64,000 nucleotides of DNA from Flavobacterium johnsoniae (GCF_030388325.1 NZ_CP103794.1:4030001-4094000), one strand, 5' to 3'; counted from the first letter of the stretch, positions 43,005 through 53,769 are shown. A program made the numbers and translations. The notes: generated by a model not told the origin, from the sequence alone.

Positions 43005-43016
43005 GAAAACGTTTTC
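43005..43016. promoter_or_regulatory. GAAAACGTTTTC palindrome, LacI-type operator candidate
   Basis: A perfect 12-base palindrome 124 bases upstream of susC and centred on CG, the typical form of LacI-family operators. No LacI-family gene is present in this window, so a regulator would have to be encoded elsewhere. Confidence 0.4.
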
Positions 43017-43110
43017 ATTTGTAATCCAACTCTGCCTTATTTTAAAGACCAAAACTCTATTTATCTAATAGATTTTGACCTTTTATAATTGTATTCATTT
43101 TTTTAAAGCA

Positions 43111-43137
43111 AAAACGCCGAAAAATCTTCGGCGTTTT
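43111..43137 (-). terminator. Terminator after the GH3 gene
   Basis: An 11-bp stem AAAACGCCGAA / TTCGGCGTTTT with a 5-base loop, 8 bases beyond the GH3 stop. It separates the enzyme operon from susCD, so susCD is probably driven by its own promoter. Confidence 0.85.
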
Positions 43138-43144
43138 TGGGTTT

Positions 43145-45790
43145 TTAGTTCAAAACCTTGAATTTAGTTTTAAGTAAATCGGTCGAATTTCCTCCTACCA
43201 TAACTTCAAAATCTCCAGGCTCTACAACGCGCTTCATTTCTCTGTTCCAAAGAGATAGCTCATCTTTTGTAAGTGTAAATTCAACATTTTTAGTTTCGCC
43301 TTTTTTGATATTTAATCTTTTGAATCCTTTTAATGTTTTTTCTGGCGTAGTTGTGCTGCTGTAAACATCATTAATGTATAATTGTACCACTTCATCCCCA
43401 TCTCTGTCACCAACATTTTTAACATCAACAGAAACTTTTACTTCTCCGTTTGGTTTAATTTCAGTAGTATTCAGTTTTAAATTAGAATATTCAAACTTCG
43501 TATAACTTAATCCGTAACCGAACGAATATAAAGGATGCTCGCTTTCTGCTACATATTTATGAATAGCTGATGGTTTTTGATTATAATATATAGGTAACTG
43601 TCCAACTGATTTTGGAACTGTAATTGGCAATCTTCCAGCCGGATTGTAATCTCCAAATAAAACATCAGCCACTGCTCTTCCTCCAAATTCCCCTGGGAAC
43701 CATCCTTCTAGAACCGCAGGAATATTTTCAGCAATCCAGTTAGTAGAAAGCGGACGACCGTTTAATAATACGCAAACTACTGGAGTTCCTGTTTTCTTGA
43801 TCTCTTCAATCAATTGCTGCTGGATTCCGAATAAGTCTAAAGAAGCAACATCTCTATTTTCTTCTACCAATTCGTTAGATTCTCCTAAAACTACAATCGC
43901 AACATCTGCTTTTTTAGCTGCTTCTATTGCTGGCTGTAAGTTTACTTTTTCTAAGTTCCAACGGAAATGAGCTCTGGCTCCCCAGCCTCCTTCCCACATT
44001 TCAATGCGGACTTTGTATTTCTTCCCTTTTTCGATGTTTTTTGGAACTGTCACCATACTTGTCGCTCCTTTTGTCCAGTTATCAATAACCAATTGGTCAT
44101 CAATATACATTCTGATTCCGTCATCAGAACTTAAACCTAACCATCCGTCAAGTGCTTGATCTGATTTTAAGAATCCTGTCCATCTGATAGAAAAATCATC
44201 TACGTTAACACCATCACCAGGAGCCCAAGGCCAGTCAAACTCTAATTGACTGTCGATACGAGTCAACGCTGGAGTTCCTTCTAATTCTCTATTATTGAAA
44301 TATTCTCCTTTTAATCCGTTTTGAGATTCGTCTGGAGTAAATAAATATTTAGATGGAATAATTTGTCCTTTTACAATTAATGGAACACCTTCCTCATAAA
44401 CTACATTAGCTGTTTTTCCAACCAATTCTTTAACTCCCTCAAAAACAGTTACTCCAACACTATTTTTAGGAGCATAACCTCCCATTCTTGAAGCATTTGC
44501 ATTTGGTCCGATAACCGCAATATTTTTCAAGTTTTTGCTTAAAGGCAAAGTGTTGTTTTCATTTTTCAATAAAACCATCGATTTCTGAGCAGCCTCTAAA
44601 GCAACTGCTTGATTTTCTTTAGTATGAAAACGCTCTTTAATTAGATTTTTATCTGTGTACGGATTTTCAAATAATCCTAATAAGAATTTCAAACGTAAAA
44701 CTGCTCCCGCCGCACGGTCAATATTTTCCATTGTCAATTTCTTTTCATTAACTAATTCAATAACTGTACTTTGCCAGAATTCGTTTGAAAAATCATAAAA
44801 CTGCATATCAACACCAGCCGAAACCGCTTCTCTAATAGCATCTTTTGGGGAATCTGCCACTTTGTGAGTTGTTTGAATGTATTTAATAGCTCCCAAATCT
44901 GAAACTACAAGACCTTTAAAACCCCATTCGTTTCTCAAAACATCAGTCAATAACCAATGATTTGCTGCACAAGGAATTCCGTCTAACTCAGAATAAGCAC
45001 ACATTGTTCCTAAAGCACCGCCTTTTGTAAATGCTTTTTCGAAAGATGGCAAATGATCTTCTCTTGCAGAACGTTCTCCAACCAAAATCGGAGAAGAATT
45101 TCCTCCCGCTTGTGGAATACCATGAACTGCAAAGTGTTTTGGTTCTGCAATAATAGAACGATCTGATTTTAAATCGTCTCCTTGTAATCCTTTAATGAAA
45201 GCCAAACCAATTTCGCTATTCAGGAAAGCATCTTCACCAAAAGTTTCAGCAACACGTCCCCATCTTGGCTCGCGTCCTAAATCTAGGTTTGGTCCAAAAC
45301 CAAAATGAACGCCATGAGCACGGGCTTCCATACCAATTACTTTACCCACTTTGTCCATCGTAGCAATATCCCAAGTTGCTCCAAGTCCAATATTCATTGG
45401 AAAAGCGGTACTTCCTTCGTCTAAATAGCCGTGAAGCATTTCACACATAATCAGCGCCGGAATTCCCCAACGGTTTCCTTTAATTACATTCGTTTGTAAA
45501 TCATTGATCATTTTCGCTGAACGTGGATAAAGATCATGAATTGCTCCAATTCCTAACTTCCCGATTTTTTCTGCCGATTTAGATTTTGCAAAATCTTCTT
45601 TATCTTTAAAAAAATCTCCTCTGTACATATCCATCTGACGCACTTTTTCTTCAAGCGTCATACGGCTTAGCAAGTCTTGAACTCTCTCTTCTACTGGTAA
45701 TTTCGCATCCTGATACGGATACTTTTTCTGGGCGTGGGTTTGGTTTAAAAAACCAACAGCCATTACAAAAATAATGGCCGTTTTCCTCAT
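43145..45790 (-). CDS. GH3 beta-glycosidase with PA14 insert
   Basis: An 881-residue secreted protein with a signal peptide ending NQTHAQ. GH3 N-terminal barrel with the KHFAVHG motif and nucleophile Asp in VVSDLGAIK. A PA14 domain (about 455-590; GLKGEYFNNRELEG...WDGVSSDDGIRMYIDD-like) sits inside the C-terminal GH3 region, and a fibronectin-III-like domain ends the chain. I prefer 45790 (MRKTAIIFV) over the ATG at 45805. Substrate could be beta-glucoside, xyloside or GlcNAc; the NagZ KH(F/I)PGHG signature is absent. Confidence 0.9.
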   Translation of the reverse strand: MRKTAIIFVMAVGFLNQTHAQKKYPYQDAKLPVEERVQDLLSRMTLEEKVRQMDMYRGDFFKDKEDFAKSKSAEKIGKLGIGAIHDLYPRSAKMINDLQTNVIKGNRWGIPALIMCEMLHGYLDEGSTAFPMNIGLGATWDIATMDKVGKVIGMEARAHGVHFGFGPNLDLGREPRWGRVAETFGEDAFLNSEIGLAFIKGLQGDDLKSDRSIIAEPKHFAVHGIPQAGGNSSPILVGERSAREDHLPSFEKAFTKGGALGTMCAYSELDGIPCAANHWLLTDVLRNEWGFKGLVVSDLGAIKYIQTTHKVADSPKDAIREAVSAGVDMQFYDFSNEFWQSTVIELVNEKKLTMENIDRAAGAVLRLKFLLGLFENPYTDKNLIKERFHTKENQAVALEAAQKSMVLLKNENNTLPLSKNLKNIAVIGPNANASRMGGYAPKNSVGVTVFEGVKELVGKTANVVYEEGVPLIVKGQIIPSKYLFTPDESQNGLKGEYFNNRELEGTPALTRIDSQLEFDWPWAPGDGVNVDDFSIRWTGFLKSDQALDGWLGLSSDDGIRMYIDDQLVIDNWTKGATSMVTVPKNIEKGKKYKVRIEMWEGGWGARAHFRWNLEKVNLQPAIEAAKKADVAIVVLGESNELVEENRDVASLDLFGIQQQLIEEIKKTGTPVVCVLLNGRPLSTNWIAENIPAVLEGWFPGEFGGRAVADVLFGDYNPAGRLPITVPKSVGQLPIYYNQKPSAIHKYVAESEHPLYSFGYGLSYTKFEYSNLKLNTTEIKPNGEVKVSVDVKNVGDRDGDEVVQLYINDVYSSTTTPEKTLKGFKRLNIKKGETKNVEFTLTKDELSLWNREMKRVVEPGDFEVMVGGNSTDLLKTKFKVLN

Positions 45791-45817
45791 TCTTAATTGT
45801 AACATTGTTGTGTGTGT

Positions 45818-48070
45818 TTAGTTTTGAATCACTTTAAGTTTAGTTCCATTCACAAAAGCATCGTGCGAAATAAAAAAAGTATTAAGTGATTTTTCGTTTA
45901 GCTCAATCGAATTGATTTTTCCACCATTATTTTCTTGTCTTTCAATGATGATGCTTTCTTTTTTATAATATCTTGGATCTAATTTGATTGTCACTCTATG
46001 AAACATTGGCGTTGTAATGGTATAAATTGGATCCCCCGGCGATATTGGATAAATTCCCATCATCGAATACACCAACCAGGCCGACATGGTTCCGGTATCA
46101 TCATTTCCTGGCAATCCTTTTGGTTCATTTTTGAAATATTCGCGAACCAATTTCTTTACCATATCCTGCGCTTTATATTCTTCGCCTTTCACATAATTAA
46201 ATAAATACGGATTGGCAATGTCTGGTTCGTTTGCCATATCAAATTGTTTACTATCGAAGATTTTCTGCAATTGTGCCGAAAATGGTATATCACCGCCCAT
46301 TAATTTTTTCAATCCGATAATGTCGTGAGGAACCATAAAAGCATATTGACATGCATTTCCTTCGATAAAACCAACATTTTCTTCAAAATTAGCTCCTGAA
46401 TTTGGATCAAAAGGCTCGTACCATTTTCCGTCTGGCGTTCTTGGACGAAGTAAATTCAGATTTTTATCAAATAATTTTCTGTAGGATAAAGAACGTTCTT
46501 TAAAACGTTTTACATTGTCTTTATCCCCAAATTCGTTGGCCATAAGCGAAATAGAATAATCTGAAATATTGTATTCCTGAGTTGTAGAAACTGGGCCTTT
46601 GTTGTCGGTTGTTAAATATCCTTTTTTTATGTAATCTTTCAATCCAGGACGAAGCGGGTTATTTTCAATATTATCTGCGCCTTTCAACATCGCATAATAG
46701 GCTTTATTAACATCATAATCACGAATTCCTCTCATATAAGTATCTGTAATTACAATACTTGCAGGATCTCCAACCATAGTAAAAGTTTCAGTCGAATTCA
46801 GTTCCCATTTGGGTAACCAGCCGTTTTCATCAAACATATCCAACATACTTTTTACCATATCCGATTGCTGTTTTGGATAAACCAAAGACATTAACGGATG
46901 GACATTTCTATACGTGTCCCACAAAGAAAATACGGTATAACGAGTATCTTTGGTTTTAGCAATTTTAGTTCTTTTGATTACTGGATATTCTCCGTTAATA
47001 TCATTTAAAGTGTTTGGGTGAATTAAAGTATGATACAAAGCCGTGTAGAAAATAGTGTTATCCTCTTTTGAACCGCCTTCAACCAAAATTTTAGAAAGTT
47101 CTTCGTTCCATTCGTTGTATGTTTCTTTGTAAATTGCGTCAAAAGATCTGTTACCCACTTCTTTTGCTAAGTTTTCTCGAGCATTTTCGATACTTACGTA
47201 CGAAATTCCAATCTTCACTTCAACCGTTTCTTGTTTGTCGAATTTATATGTAAAATAACTTCCAATACTATCACCTACTACGGTTTTAATGGTATTTTCC
47301 ATTATTCTCGCTTTTCCGTTGTAGCCCATCCATTGTGCTTCGACACCGTTGTATTTCGCAGGTTTTTTCCAAACCCCGAATTTATCGGCAGGTTTAGAAA
47401 ATTGAGCCACAAAATAAACTGGGTAAGCATCTTCTGGACTGTTGTAACAAAATGAACCAACTGAACGCATTCCTTCAATTTCTGTAGAAGAAACGACTTT
47501 TACCATCGCGCCTTCTTCATTCGTTAATCCTAAACCAAGATTTAGCAAAATATTAGATTGCCCTTTCGGGAAAGTGAACCTGCTAATCCCAACTCGTTTT
47601 GAAGCAGTGAATTCTCCTTTTACTTTGTACTTGTCGATGTTTACGCTATAATAAGCAGCTTTTGCAACTTCATTCGAATAACTAGAACCGTATTTTAAAT
47701 GATCGATTTCTACTGCTCCAGTCGTTGGCATCAATAAAATAACGCCTAATTCCGGACAGCCAACACCGCTTAAATTCACCTGACTAAATCCAGTCAAGAA
47801 AGTATTCTCATTCACATACGGATTCGAAAGCCATTGACTGTCTTTTTCCATTGGAGTATTTTTTACTCCAGCCACATTAAACGGACTAATACTTGCCATT
47901 CCGCGCGGTGCAATTGGACCCGGATATGCTGCCCCATAATTGGAAGTTCCAATAAACGGATTAACGAAATCGGCAGGTTCCTGCGCAAAAATCGTAATGC
48001 TAAAAAACAGCATGTATAGAATACATGCTGTTTTCATTTTATTTTTAATATTTAAAACCATAGGCTTCAT
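45818..48070 (-). CDS. GH92 alpha-mannosidase (copy 1)
   Basis: A 750-residue secreted member of GH92, a family of calcium-dependent exo-alpha-mannosidases active on N-glycans. Conserved blocks: VNPFIGTSNYGAAYPGPIAP near the N-terminus, FIEGNACQYAFMVPHD and LPGNDDTGTMSAWLVYSMMGIYP, the last carrying the acidic residues of the active site. I use the start at 48070, just after the upstream gene's stop; the signal peptide proper begins at MKTACILYM (48037). Linkage preference (alpha-1,2, -1,3, -1,6) cannot be read. Confidence 0.92.
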   Translation of the reverse strand: MKPMVLNIKNKMKTACILYMLFFSITIFAQEPADFVNPFIGTSNYGAAYPGPIAPRGMASISPFNVAGVKNTPMEKDSQWLSNPYVNENTFLTGFSQVNLSGVGCPELGVILLMPTTGAVEIDHLKYGSSYSNEVAKAAYYSVNIDKYKVKGEFTASKRVGISRFTFPKGQSNILLNLGLGLTNEEGAMVKVVSSTEIEGMRSVGSFCYNSPEDAYPVYFVAQFSKPADKFGVWKKPAKYNGVEAQWMGYNGKARIMENTIKTVVGDSIGSYFTYKFDKQETVEVKIGISYVSIENARENLAKEVGNRSFDAIYKETYNEWNEELSKILVEGGSKEDNTIFYTALYHTLIHPNTLNDINGEYPVIKRTKIAKTKDTRYTVFSLWDTYRNVHPLMSLVYPKQQSDMVKSMLDMFDENGWLPKWELNSTETFTMVGDPASIVITDTYMRGIRDYDVNKAYYAMLKGADNIENNPLRPGLKDYIKKGYLTTDNKGPVSTTQEYNISDYSISLMANEFGDKDNVKRFKERSLSYRKLFDKNLNLLRPRTPDGKWYEPFDPNSGANFEENVGFIEGNACQYAFMVPHDIIGLKKLMGGDIPFSAQLQKIFDSKQFDMANEPDIANPYLFNYVKGEEYKAQDMVKKLVREYFKNEPKGLPGNDDTGTMSAWLVYSMMGIYPISPGDPIYTITTPMFHRVTIKLDPRYYKKESIIIERQENNGGKINSIELNEKSLNTFFISHDAFVNGTKLKVIQN

Positions 48071-48072
48071 TT

Positions 48073-49557
48073 TTATCTGTTGATCGCTTCGATTTTTAAA
48101 GCCCACGCTTCTTTTGCAGGAAGATTATTTCTTAAACTTTCCGGAATAATTACTTTAAATCCGTTTCCTTCTTTAGTCCATTTTAAAGAAGTTTTAGAAC
48201 CTAACATCGTAATTTTTGTTCCTTTTTTAGGACTGATAGCTTTTACCGTAACTTCAGCAGGAATTTTATCTTCTCCTTCTTTAGCTAAATAAAATGCAAA
48301 TACATTTCCAGCTTTATTTTGTGTAAAACAAATATTTTCTTCTTTATAAGGTTCGATTGGTTTTGTGTTGTAAATCGCTGTGCTGTTTACTTTCATCCAG
48401 TCACCGTAAGCTTGCAATAAATCGTAAGCTCCCTTATCCCATTCTCCTTCTGGACTTGGAGCAACGTTTAATAATAAGTTTCCACCTTTAGCCACAATAT
48501 CAATCAATAAATGAATTCCTTGTCTTCCTGTCATGTACTGAGCCCCTGGAGAATAAGACCATCCGCCGCCAGCTGGAATACAAGATTCCCAAGGATAAGG
48601 CAAAGTTTTAGCAGGAACACGTCCTTCTGGAGTTAAATAGTTTTGGTTTTTACCGTGAACAGCTCTATCTACAACAATTAAACCTGGTTGTTTTTGACGC
48701 GCTTTAATTACCAATTCATCCATTTTTGGATCTTGATCTACCACTCTGTGTTTGATAAAACCATTTTTAGATTCGTTTTCAGTAAACTTCTCGTCGTAGT
48801 TTTCTTTGATGTTCACTTGGTCTCTTTTTCTAACCCATCCACCATCTAACCATAAAATATCAACTTTACCGTAGTTTGTTAAGATTTCTAAGATTTGGTT
48901 ATGAGTGAAATCTACATATTTCTGCCATTTTTCTGGGTATAATGACGGATCGTAATTTACGTTTCTGTCGAATGGAGGAAAATAAGGATCCCAGTAGTTT
49001 TCGTTGTGCCAGTCTGGTTTAGAGAAATAAGCTCCTGTTGAAATACCTTCTCCTCTAAATGAGTTGAAAATTTCTTTTAAAACGTCAGCTTTAGGGTTGG
49101 TATGAAAAGGAACATCGTTACTAGTAATCTTGTAATCAGAATATTTAGTATCATACATATTGAATCCGTCATGGTGTTTTGTAGTGAAAACCATGTATTT
49201 CATTCCAGCATATTTAGCCGCTTTAGCCCATTTTGCAGGATCAAATTTCACAGGATTAAAAGTCTTTCTTAAACCTTCGTAATCTTTAATATAATCATTA
49301 TAATTAGATGGATTACTTCCTTTTTTACGTTCACACCATCCGTAATCTTCAGGGCAGATAGACCAAGATTCTACAATTCCCCATTGGCTGTAAGTTCCCC
49401 AGTGCATTAGCAAACCAAATTTTTTGCCTTGCCATTCGTCTAAGTTTTTTAACACCAACGGATCTGTTTCTGGTACGTATCTTTCATCTTCATAAATCGC
49501 CTGAGCGAATATCTGAGCTGAAAATAAAAGGGCGATTATGAATATTCCTTTTTTCAT
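48073..49557 (-). CDS. GH29 alpha-L-fucosidase
   Basis: A 494-residue secreted GH29 enzyme with signal peptide ending IFAQ. LLMHWGTYSQWG, TKHHDGFNMYDT (HHD at 128-130) and the nucleophile D238 in VDILWLDGGW are clear. It should remove fucose from glycan antennae or core. It is 3 bases from the GH92 gene downstream. Confidence 0.94.
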   Translation of the reverse strand: MKKGIFIIALLFSAQIFAQAIYEDERYVPETDPLVLKNLDEWQGKKFGLLMHWGTYSQWGIVESWSICPEDYGWCERKKGSNPSNYNDYIKDYEGLRKTFNPVKFDPAKWAKAAKYAGMKYMVFTTKHHDGFNMYDTKYSDYKITSNDVPFHTNPKADVLKEIFNSFRGEGISTGAYFSKPDWHNENYWDPYFPPFDRNVNYDPSLYPEKWQKYVDFTHNQILEILTNYGKVDILWLDGGWVRKRDQVNIKENYDEKFTENESKNGFIKHRVVDQDPKMDELVIKARQKQPGLIVVDRAVHGKNQNYLTPEGRVPAKTLPYPWESCIPAGGGWSYSPGAQYMTGRQGIHLLIDIVAKGGNLLLNVAPSPEGEWDKGAYDLLQAYGDWMKVNSTAIYNTKPIEPYKEENICFTQNKAGNVFAFYLAKEGEDKIPAEVTVKAISPKKGTKITMLGSKTSLKWTKEGNGFKVIIPESLRNNLPAKEAWALKIEAINR

Positions 49558-49593
49558 CTTTAATCTAATTTATAATTTATTATTCTTTGTTTT

Positions 49594-51444
49594 TTAGTTT
49601 AGTTTATCCAATATCGGTTGATCTGTAAAAGTTAATTCTTTTGGAGTGTTTTCGTTAAGTTGCTCCAATACAACAAACTTATTTTCACCTTTGTTCAACC
49701 AACAGCCTGGTACATAAAGTGTTTGTTGTGGTCCCACTTTCCAGTAACGACCAAGATTGTGTCCGTTAACAAATACAATTCCTTTTCCCCAATTGGTCAT
49801 ATCTAGAAAAGTATCGGCTGGCTTGTCAATGTTTACTGTAGCTTCATGTAAAACTGGGCGTCCAGGTTTTACCGTTTCAGTTTTAAGAACTGGAACTTCA
49901 CTCATCGGCATTTTATACATTTCCCATCCACCACTAATTTCATATTCATTAATGAATACTGGAGAAATAATTCCTTTCGTATTATGTACAATTTCAGCTC
50001 CGTAATTGATACGTCCCATGTTTTCAACCAGAATTTCTAAAATACCGTTAAAAGGAATAGAAACGGTCAACTCGTAATTTTTGAAAACTCTATTCAATTC
50101 TCCCGCCTTAACTCCATTTACATAAACGGTAGCAAAGTCTCTTAATCCTTGTATTTTTAATTGACCTGAAATGGGTTGAGTAAATCGTTTACGATACAAA
50201 ACATATCCATGTCCCTGACCTAACTTTTCAAAAGTTAAAGGTTGATCATTTACAACTGCTTTTTCTTTTTTAATCCAACTTAAAACATCCATGCTTGATT
50301 TTACAGGCTGATTAGGATATTTTGCAACTGGTATTTTCTCAGGAATCGGTGCTAATTTTGTTTTAGAATACTTTTGCATTACTTCGCGAATAGCCATGAA
50401 TTTTGGTGTTGCCCAACCTGCTTCGCTAATAGGCGCATCATAGTCATAACTTGTAATATCAGGCTGAATATCACTTTCTTCGTTGTAATTTGCTCCAGAG
50501 GTAAATCCAAAATTAGTACCACCGTGTACCATATAATAATTAAAAGAAACACCTGCATCAAGATACTTTTTAGTCTGACTTGCAATCTCTTCAGATCCAA
50601 TTTTAATAAATGGTTCTGCCCAATGATCTAACCAGCCAGAATAAAACTCTGCCACCATGTAAGGTCCTTGTCCTTTATGGAATTTATCAACCTGTTTTTT
50701 TAAATTTTCTATATTTGATTCTCCATTTGCGGTTGGTAACACGCCTTCAACAGCACCACCTTCAAACAACCAAGTACCATCAGAAGTGAAAAAAGGCTCT
50801 GGAAACCCAGTTTCTTTAAGCATATTATAAATGGCAGTTTTGTATGCTTTATGATCTTCAGCACTAATATCGGTTCTTTGAGAAACATAAGAACCAAATT
50901 CATTTTCAGCCTGAACCATAATAATAGGTCCACCCTGATTTGCAAAATTTCCCTTTACCACTGCATACAAATGTTCCAAATATGTTTTACAAGCTTCCAA
51001 AAATGCTTTGTTATTGGTACGAATTACCAAATCTTTATTATTCTGTAACCACCAAGGATAACCTCCAAATTCCCATTCACCACAGGCATAAGGACCTGGT
51101 CTAAGAATTACATATAATCCTTCACTTTTAGCAATTCTTAAAAACTCTGCTAAATCTTTATTTCCTGTTTTAAAATCCCATACACCCGGCTCAATTTCAT
51201 GATAATTCCAAAACACATAAGTAGCCACGGTATTCAATCCCATCGCTTTAAGCATTTGCAATCGATGTCTCCAATACTCTTTAGGAATACGCTCATAGTG
51301 CATTTCTCCCGAATGTATTTTTATAGTTTTTCCATCTTTTTGAAATTCTCCATTAGCTATAGAAAATCCTTTTGTTTGAGCGTTTGTAAAAAACGGCATC
51401 AAACAAATCAATAATACTCCGAGATTAAATAATATCTTATTCAT
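49594..51444 (-). CDS. GH35 beta-galactosidase
   Basis: A 616-residue secreted enzyme of GH35. The acid/base E182 is in QAENEFGSY, the nucleophile E266 in MVAEFYSGW, and HYERIPKEYWRHRL and FWNYHEIEPG are standard. C-terminal jelly-roll domains follow (about 430-600). It should trim terminal beta-galactose, leaving GlcNAc for the GH20 gene just upstream (12 bases). Confidence 0.94.
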   Translation of the reverse strand: MNKILFNLGVLLICLMPFFTNAQTKGFSIANGEFQKDGKTIKIHSGEMHYERIPKEYWRHRLQMLKAMGLNTVATYVFWNYHEIEPGVWDFKTGNKDLAEFLRIAKSEGLYVILRPGPYACGEWEFGGYPWWLQNNKDLVIRTNNKAFLEACKTYLEHLYAVVKGNFANQGGPIIMVQAENEFGSYVSQRTDISAEDHKAYKTAIYNMLKETGFPEPFFTSDGTWLFEGGAVEGVLPTANGESNIENLKKQVDKFHKGQGPYMVAEFYSGWLDHWAEPFIKIGSEEIASQTKKYLDAGVSFNYYMVHGGTNFGFTSGANYNEESDIQPDITSYDYDAPISEAGWATPKFMAIREVMQKYSKTKLAPIPEKIPVAKYPNQPVKSSMDVLSWIKKEKAVVNDQPLTFEKLGQGHGYVLYRKRFTQPISGQLKIQGLRDFATVYVNGVKAGELNRVFKNYELTVSIPFNGILEILVENMGRINYGAEIVHNTKGIISPVFINEYEISGGWEMYKMPMSEVPVLKTETVKPGRPVLHEATVNIDKPADTFLDMTNWGKGIVFVNGHNLGRYWKVGPQQTLYVPGCWLNKGENKFVVLEQLNENTPKELTFTDQPILDKLN

Positions 51445-51456
51445 TTTTTAAAACAT

Positions 51457-53769
51457 TTAATTCACCAAAATCTCATCCACAAACAACCAAGAGCTTTCTC
51501 CTTTCGGGCTTTTCTTTAAGTTGCCTCCAATTACTTTCACAAAACGTGCATTTTGTTTTTGGAAATTGATTTTGAAATCTTTCAACTCCGGAACTGGATT
51601 TGCTGCATATGGACGTGTTATTTTTCCAACTTGCGTGTATTTAACTCCATCATTAGAAATCAATACTTTCACCTGAATTGGGAAATTAACTCCTGCGCCT
51701 TGACTTTCTAAAGCTCCAACTGTAACTTGCTCAATACTTTCTACTTTTTCAAGATCAATTACCAATTCCATATCGTTAACCAGCCAAGCCTGCCATTGTC
51801 CGTCATGGAAATTTTTGCTTCCGCGAATGGCATTTACCATAGTATTAGCATCTCCTTTATAATTATCATTAAAAGGCGTTAAGTATTTCACTTTTTTCGC
51901 AAATCCCTTATGGAAAACAATAGTATCTGTAAATGTTTTTCCAACTGGTTTTTCATCCTGAAATAAAGAAGATTTTAAAACTGTTGTTTCTTTGATTTCA
52001 ATTGGACTAGTATATTTTATCGCATGATGTTCAATGTTTTGATTTCCTAAAACATATCGGATATCCGGATTTGGAAACTCATTTTTCAATTCTACTTTGA
52101 TTTGTTTATTCCCCAAATCGGCTGTAGAAGAAGCCGTTACCAAATAAGCGCTTTTCGCATAATTTAATCCCTGATAATCGTAACGCTTGAACATTGAGAA
52201 TAATCTGGATGTAAAATCGTTCCAGTTACGTTTCTCTTTCGGGCTCCATAATGTTTCAGATAAAGCCGCTAATCTTGGGAAAATCATATATTCAGAATCT
52301 TTTGGACCAGCGATATGTTCTGCCCATAAATTGGCTTGTCCTCCTAAAATATGTGAAGCATCTTCTGGTGTCATTCCCTGCACAACCGGATCAAACTGAT
52401 ATACTTTATTTAACGGATTATAAGCATCAAAAGCCAAAGGTTCTTCATTTTGAGGTCCTTGATAGAAGTTAAAATAGCAAGGAGATTCTGGAGACATAAT
52501 TACATCGTGGCCTTGTTTAGCCGCTTCCGCACCTATTTTCTCTCCTCTCCAGCACATAATTGTTGCACTAGGATTTAGTCCGCCTTCTAATACTTCGTCC
52601 CAGCCAATTAGCTTTTTACCTTTAGAATTCACATATTTTTCAATGCGTTTTACGAAATAGCTTTGTAATTGTTCTACACTTTTTAAGCGCTCGTCTTTAA
52701 TTCTTTTTTGACAGTGCGGACATTTTGCCCAATTGGTTTTAGTTGCTTCATCACCTCCAATATGAACATATTTAGAAGGGAAAATTGCCATTACTTCATC
52801 CAAAACATTTTGTAAAAACTCAAACGTAGTTTCTTTTCCAGCACAGTAAATATCTGTTAAAGGCCAAACGCCTCCAGAAGGAACTCCAATTCTCTGATCA
52901 AAACAAGCCAATTCTGGATAAGATGCAATCGCACTGCTTACGTGAGCTGGCATCTCGATTTCTGGAATAATTTCAACTCCTTTTGTTGCTGCGTATTTTA
53001 CGATTTCTTTTAATTCTTCTTGCGTGAAGAATCCGCCGTAAGTTCCTTTTTCGTCAGGATTTGTAGTCAATCTGGCATTCCAGCTTCTATTTTCCTGATC
53101 TACTCTCCAAGCACCAACTTCAGTTAGCTTTGGATATTTTTTAATTTCAATTCTCCAACCTTGATCGTCAACTAAATGCATATGCAAAACATTCATTTTA
53201 TGCGCTGCTAAACGATCGATTGTTGCTAAAACATAATTTTTATCAAAAAAATGACGTGAAAAATCTAGCATTAAACCTCTCCATTTAAAACGAGGTTCAT
53301 CATTTATTGTCAAACTTGGAATCTCCCATTTTGCAGAAGTTACCGCAAACTTGCTTTCAATTGCTTCAGGAAGTAATTGTCTGATACTCTCCAAAGCATA
53401 TAAAAATCCATTATTTCCTTTTGCAGAAATAACAATATTAGTCGGATTTACATCTAAAACGTAAGCTTCGTTTTTTAAGTTTGAATCTGTTTTCAATAAA
53501 ACATAATTACTTGCAGGAGCTTTTGTAGTAACTTCTGGTTTCCATCCTGCCGCAGTTTCAAATTTAGAAGCCAAAGCATTTGCAGCACTTTTCTGAAAAT
53601 CTCCGTTTACTACAAATTTTGTGTCTTTTGTAAATTCAAAAACACCTGTTTTAATCAGAGTCTGACTCGGTTTTGGAATAATACGAATATCATTTTCCGT
53701 ATATATTTTCTGTGCGTTAGCTGAGAAAATTGAAGTGATTACGGTTAATAGAAATAATAATTTTTTCAT
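51457..53769 (-). CDS. GH20 beta-N-acetylhexosaminidase
   Basis: A 770-residue secreted GH20 enzyme. Signal peptide (1-20), a GH20b domain (25-155), the catalytic barrel with the essential D340-E341 pair in YVHIGGDEATKTNW, then beta-sandwich domains, the last resembling a discoidin/F5-F8 carbohydrate-binding fold (about 630-770). It removes terminal GlcNAc or GalNAc. The CPHCQK pair after the active site is unusual and could be a disulfide or metal site. Confidence 0.95.
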   Translation of the reverse strand: MKKLLFLLTVITSIFSANAQKIYTENDIRIIPKPSQTLIKTGVFEFTKDTKFVVNGDFQKSAANALASKFETAAGWKPEVTTKAPASNYVLLKTDSNLKNEAYVLDVNPTNIVISAKGNNGFLYALESIRQLLPEAIESKFAVTSAKWEIPSLTINDEPRFKWRGLMLDFSRHFFDKNYVLATIDRLAAHKMNVLHMHLVDDQGWRIEIKKYPKLTEVGAWRVDQENRSWNARLTTNPDEKGTYGGFFTQEELKEIVKYAATKGVEIIPEIEMPAHVSSAIASYPELACFDQRIGVPSGGVWPLTDIYCAGKETTFEFLQNVLDEVMAIFPSKYVHIGGDEATKTNWAKCPHCQKRIKDERLKSVEQLQSYFVKRIEKYVNSKGKKLIGWDEVLEGGLNPSATIMCWRGEKIGAEAAKQGHDVIMSPESPCYFNFYQGPQNEEPLAFDAYNPLNKVYQFDPVVQGMTPEDASHILGGQANLWAEHIAGPKDSEYMIFPRLAALSETLWSPKEKRNWNDFTSRLFSMFKRYDYQGLNYAKSAYLVTASSTADLGNKQIKVELKNEFPNPDIRYVLGNQNIEHHAIKYTSPIEIKETTVLKSSLFQDEKPVGKTFTDTIVFHKGFAKKVKYLTPFNDNYKGDANTMVNAIRGSKNFHDGQWQAWLVNDMELVIDLEKVESIEQVTVGALESQGAGVNFPIQVKVLISNDGVKYTQVGKITRPYAANPVPELKDFKINFQKQNARFVKVIGGNLKKSPKGESSWLFVDEILVN

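Noticed and set aside
43145..45790. NagZ-like beta-N-acetylglucosaminidase label for the GH3 protein
   Set aside because: The KH-F/I-PGHG signature of NagZ is absent. The KHFAVHG motif and PA14 insert fit the BglX-like group better.
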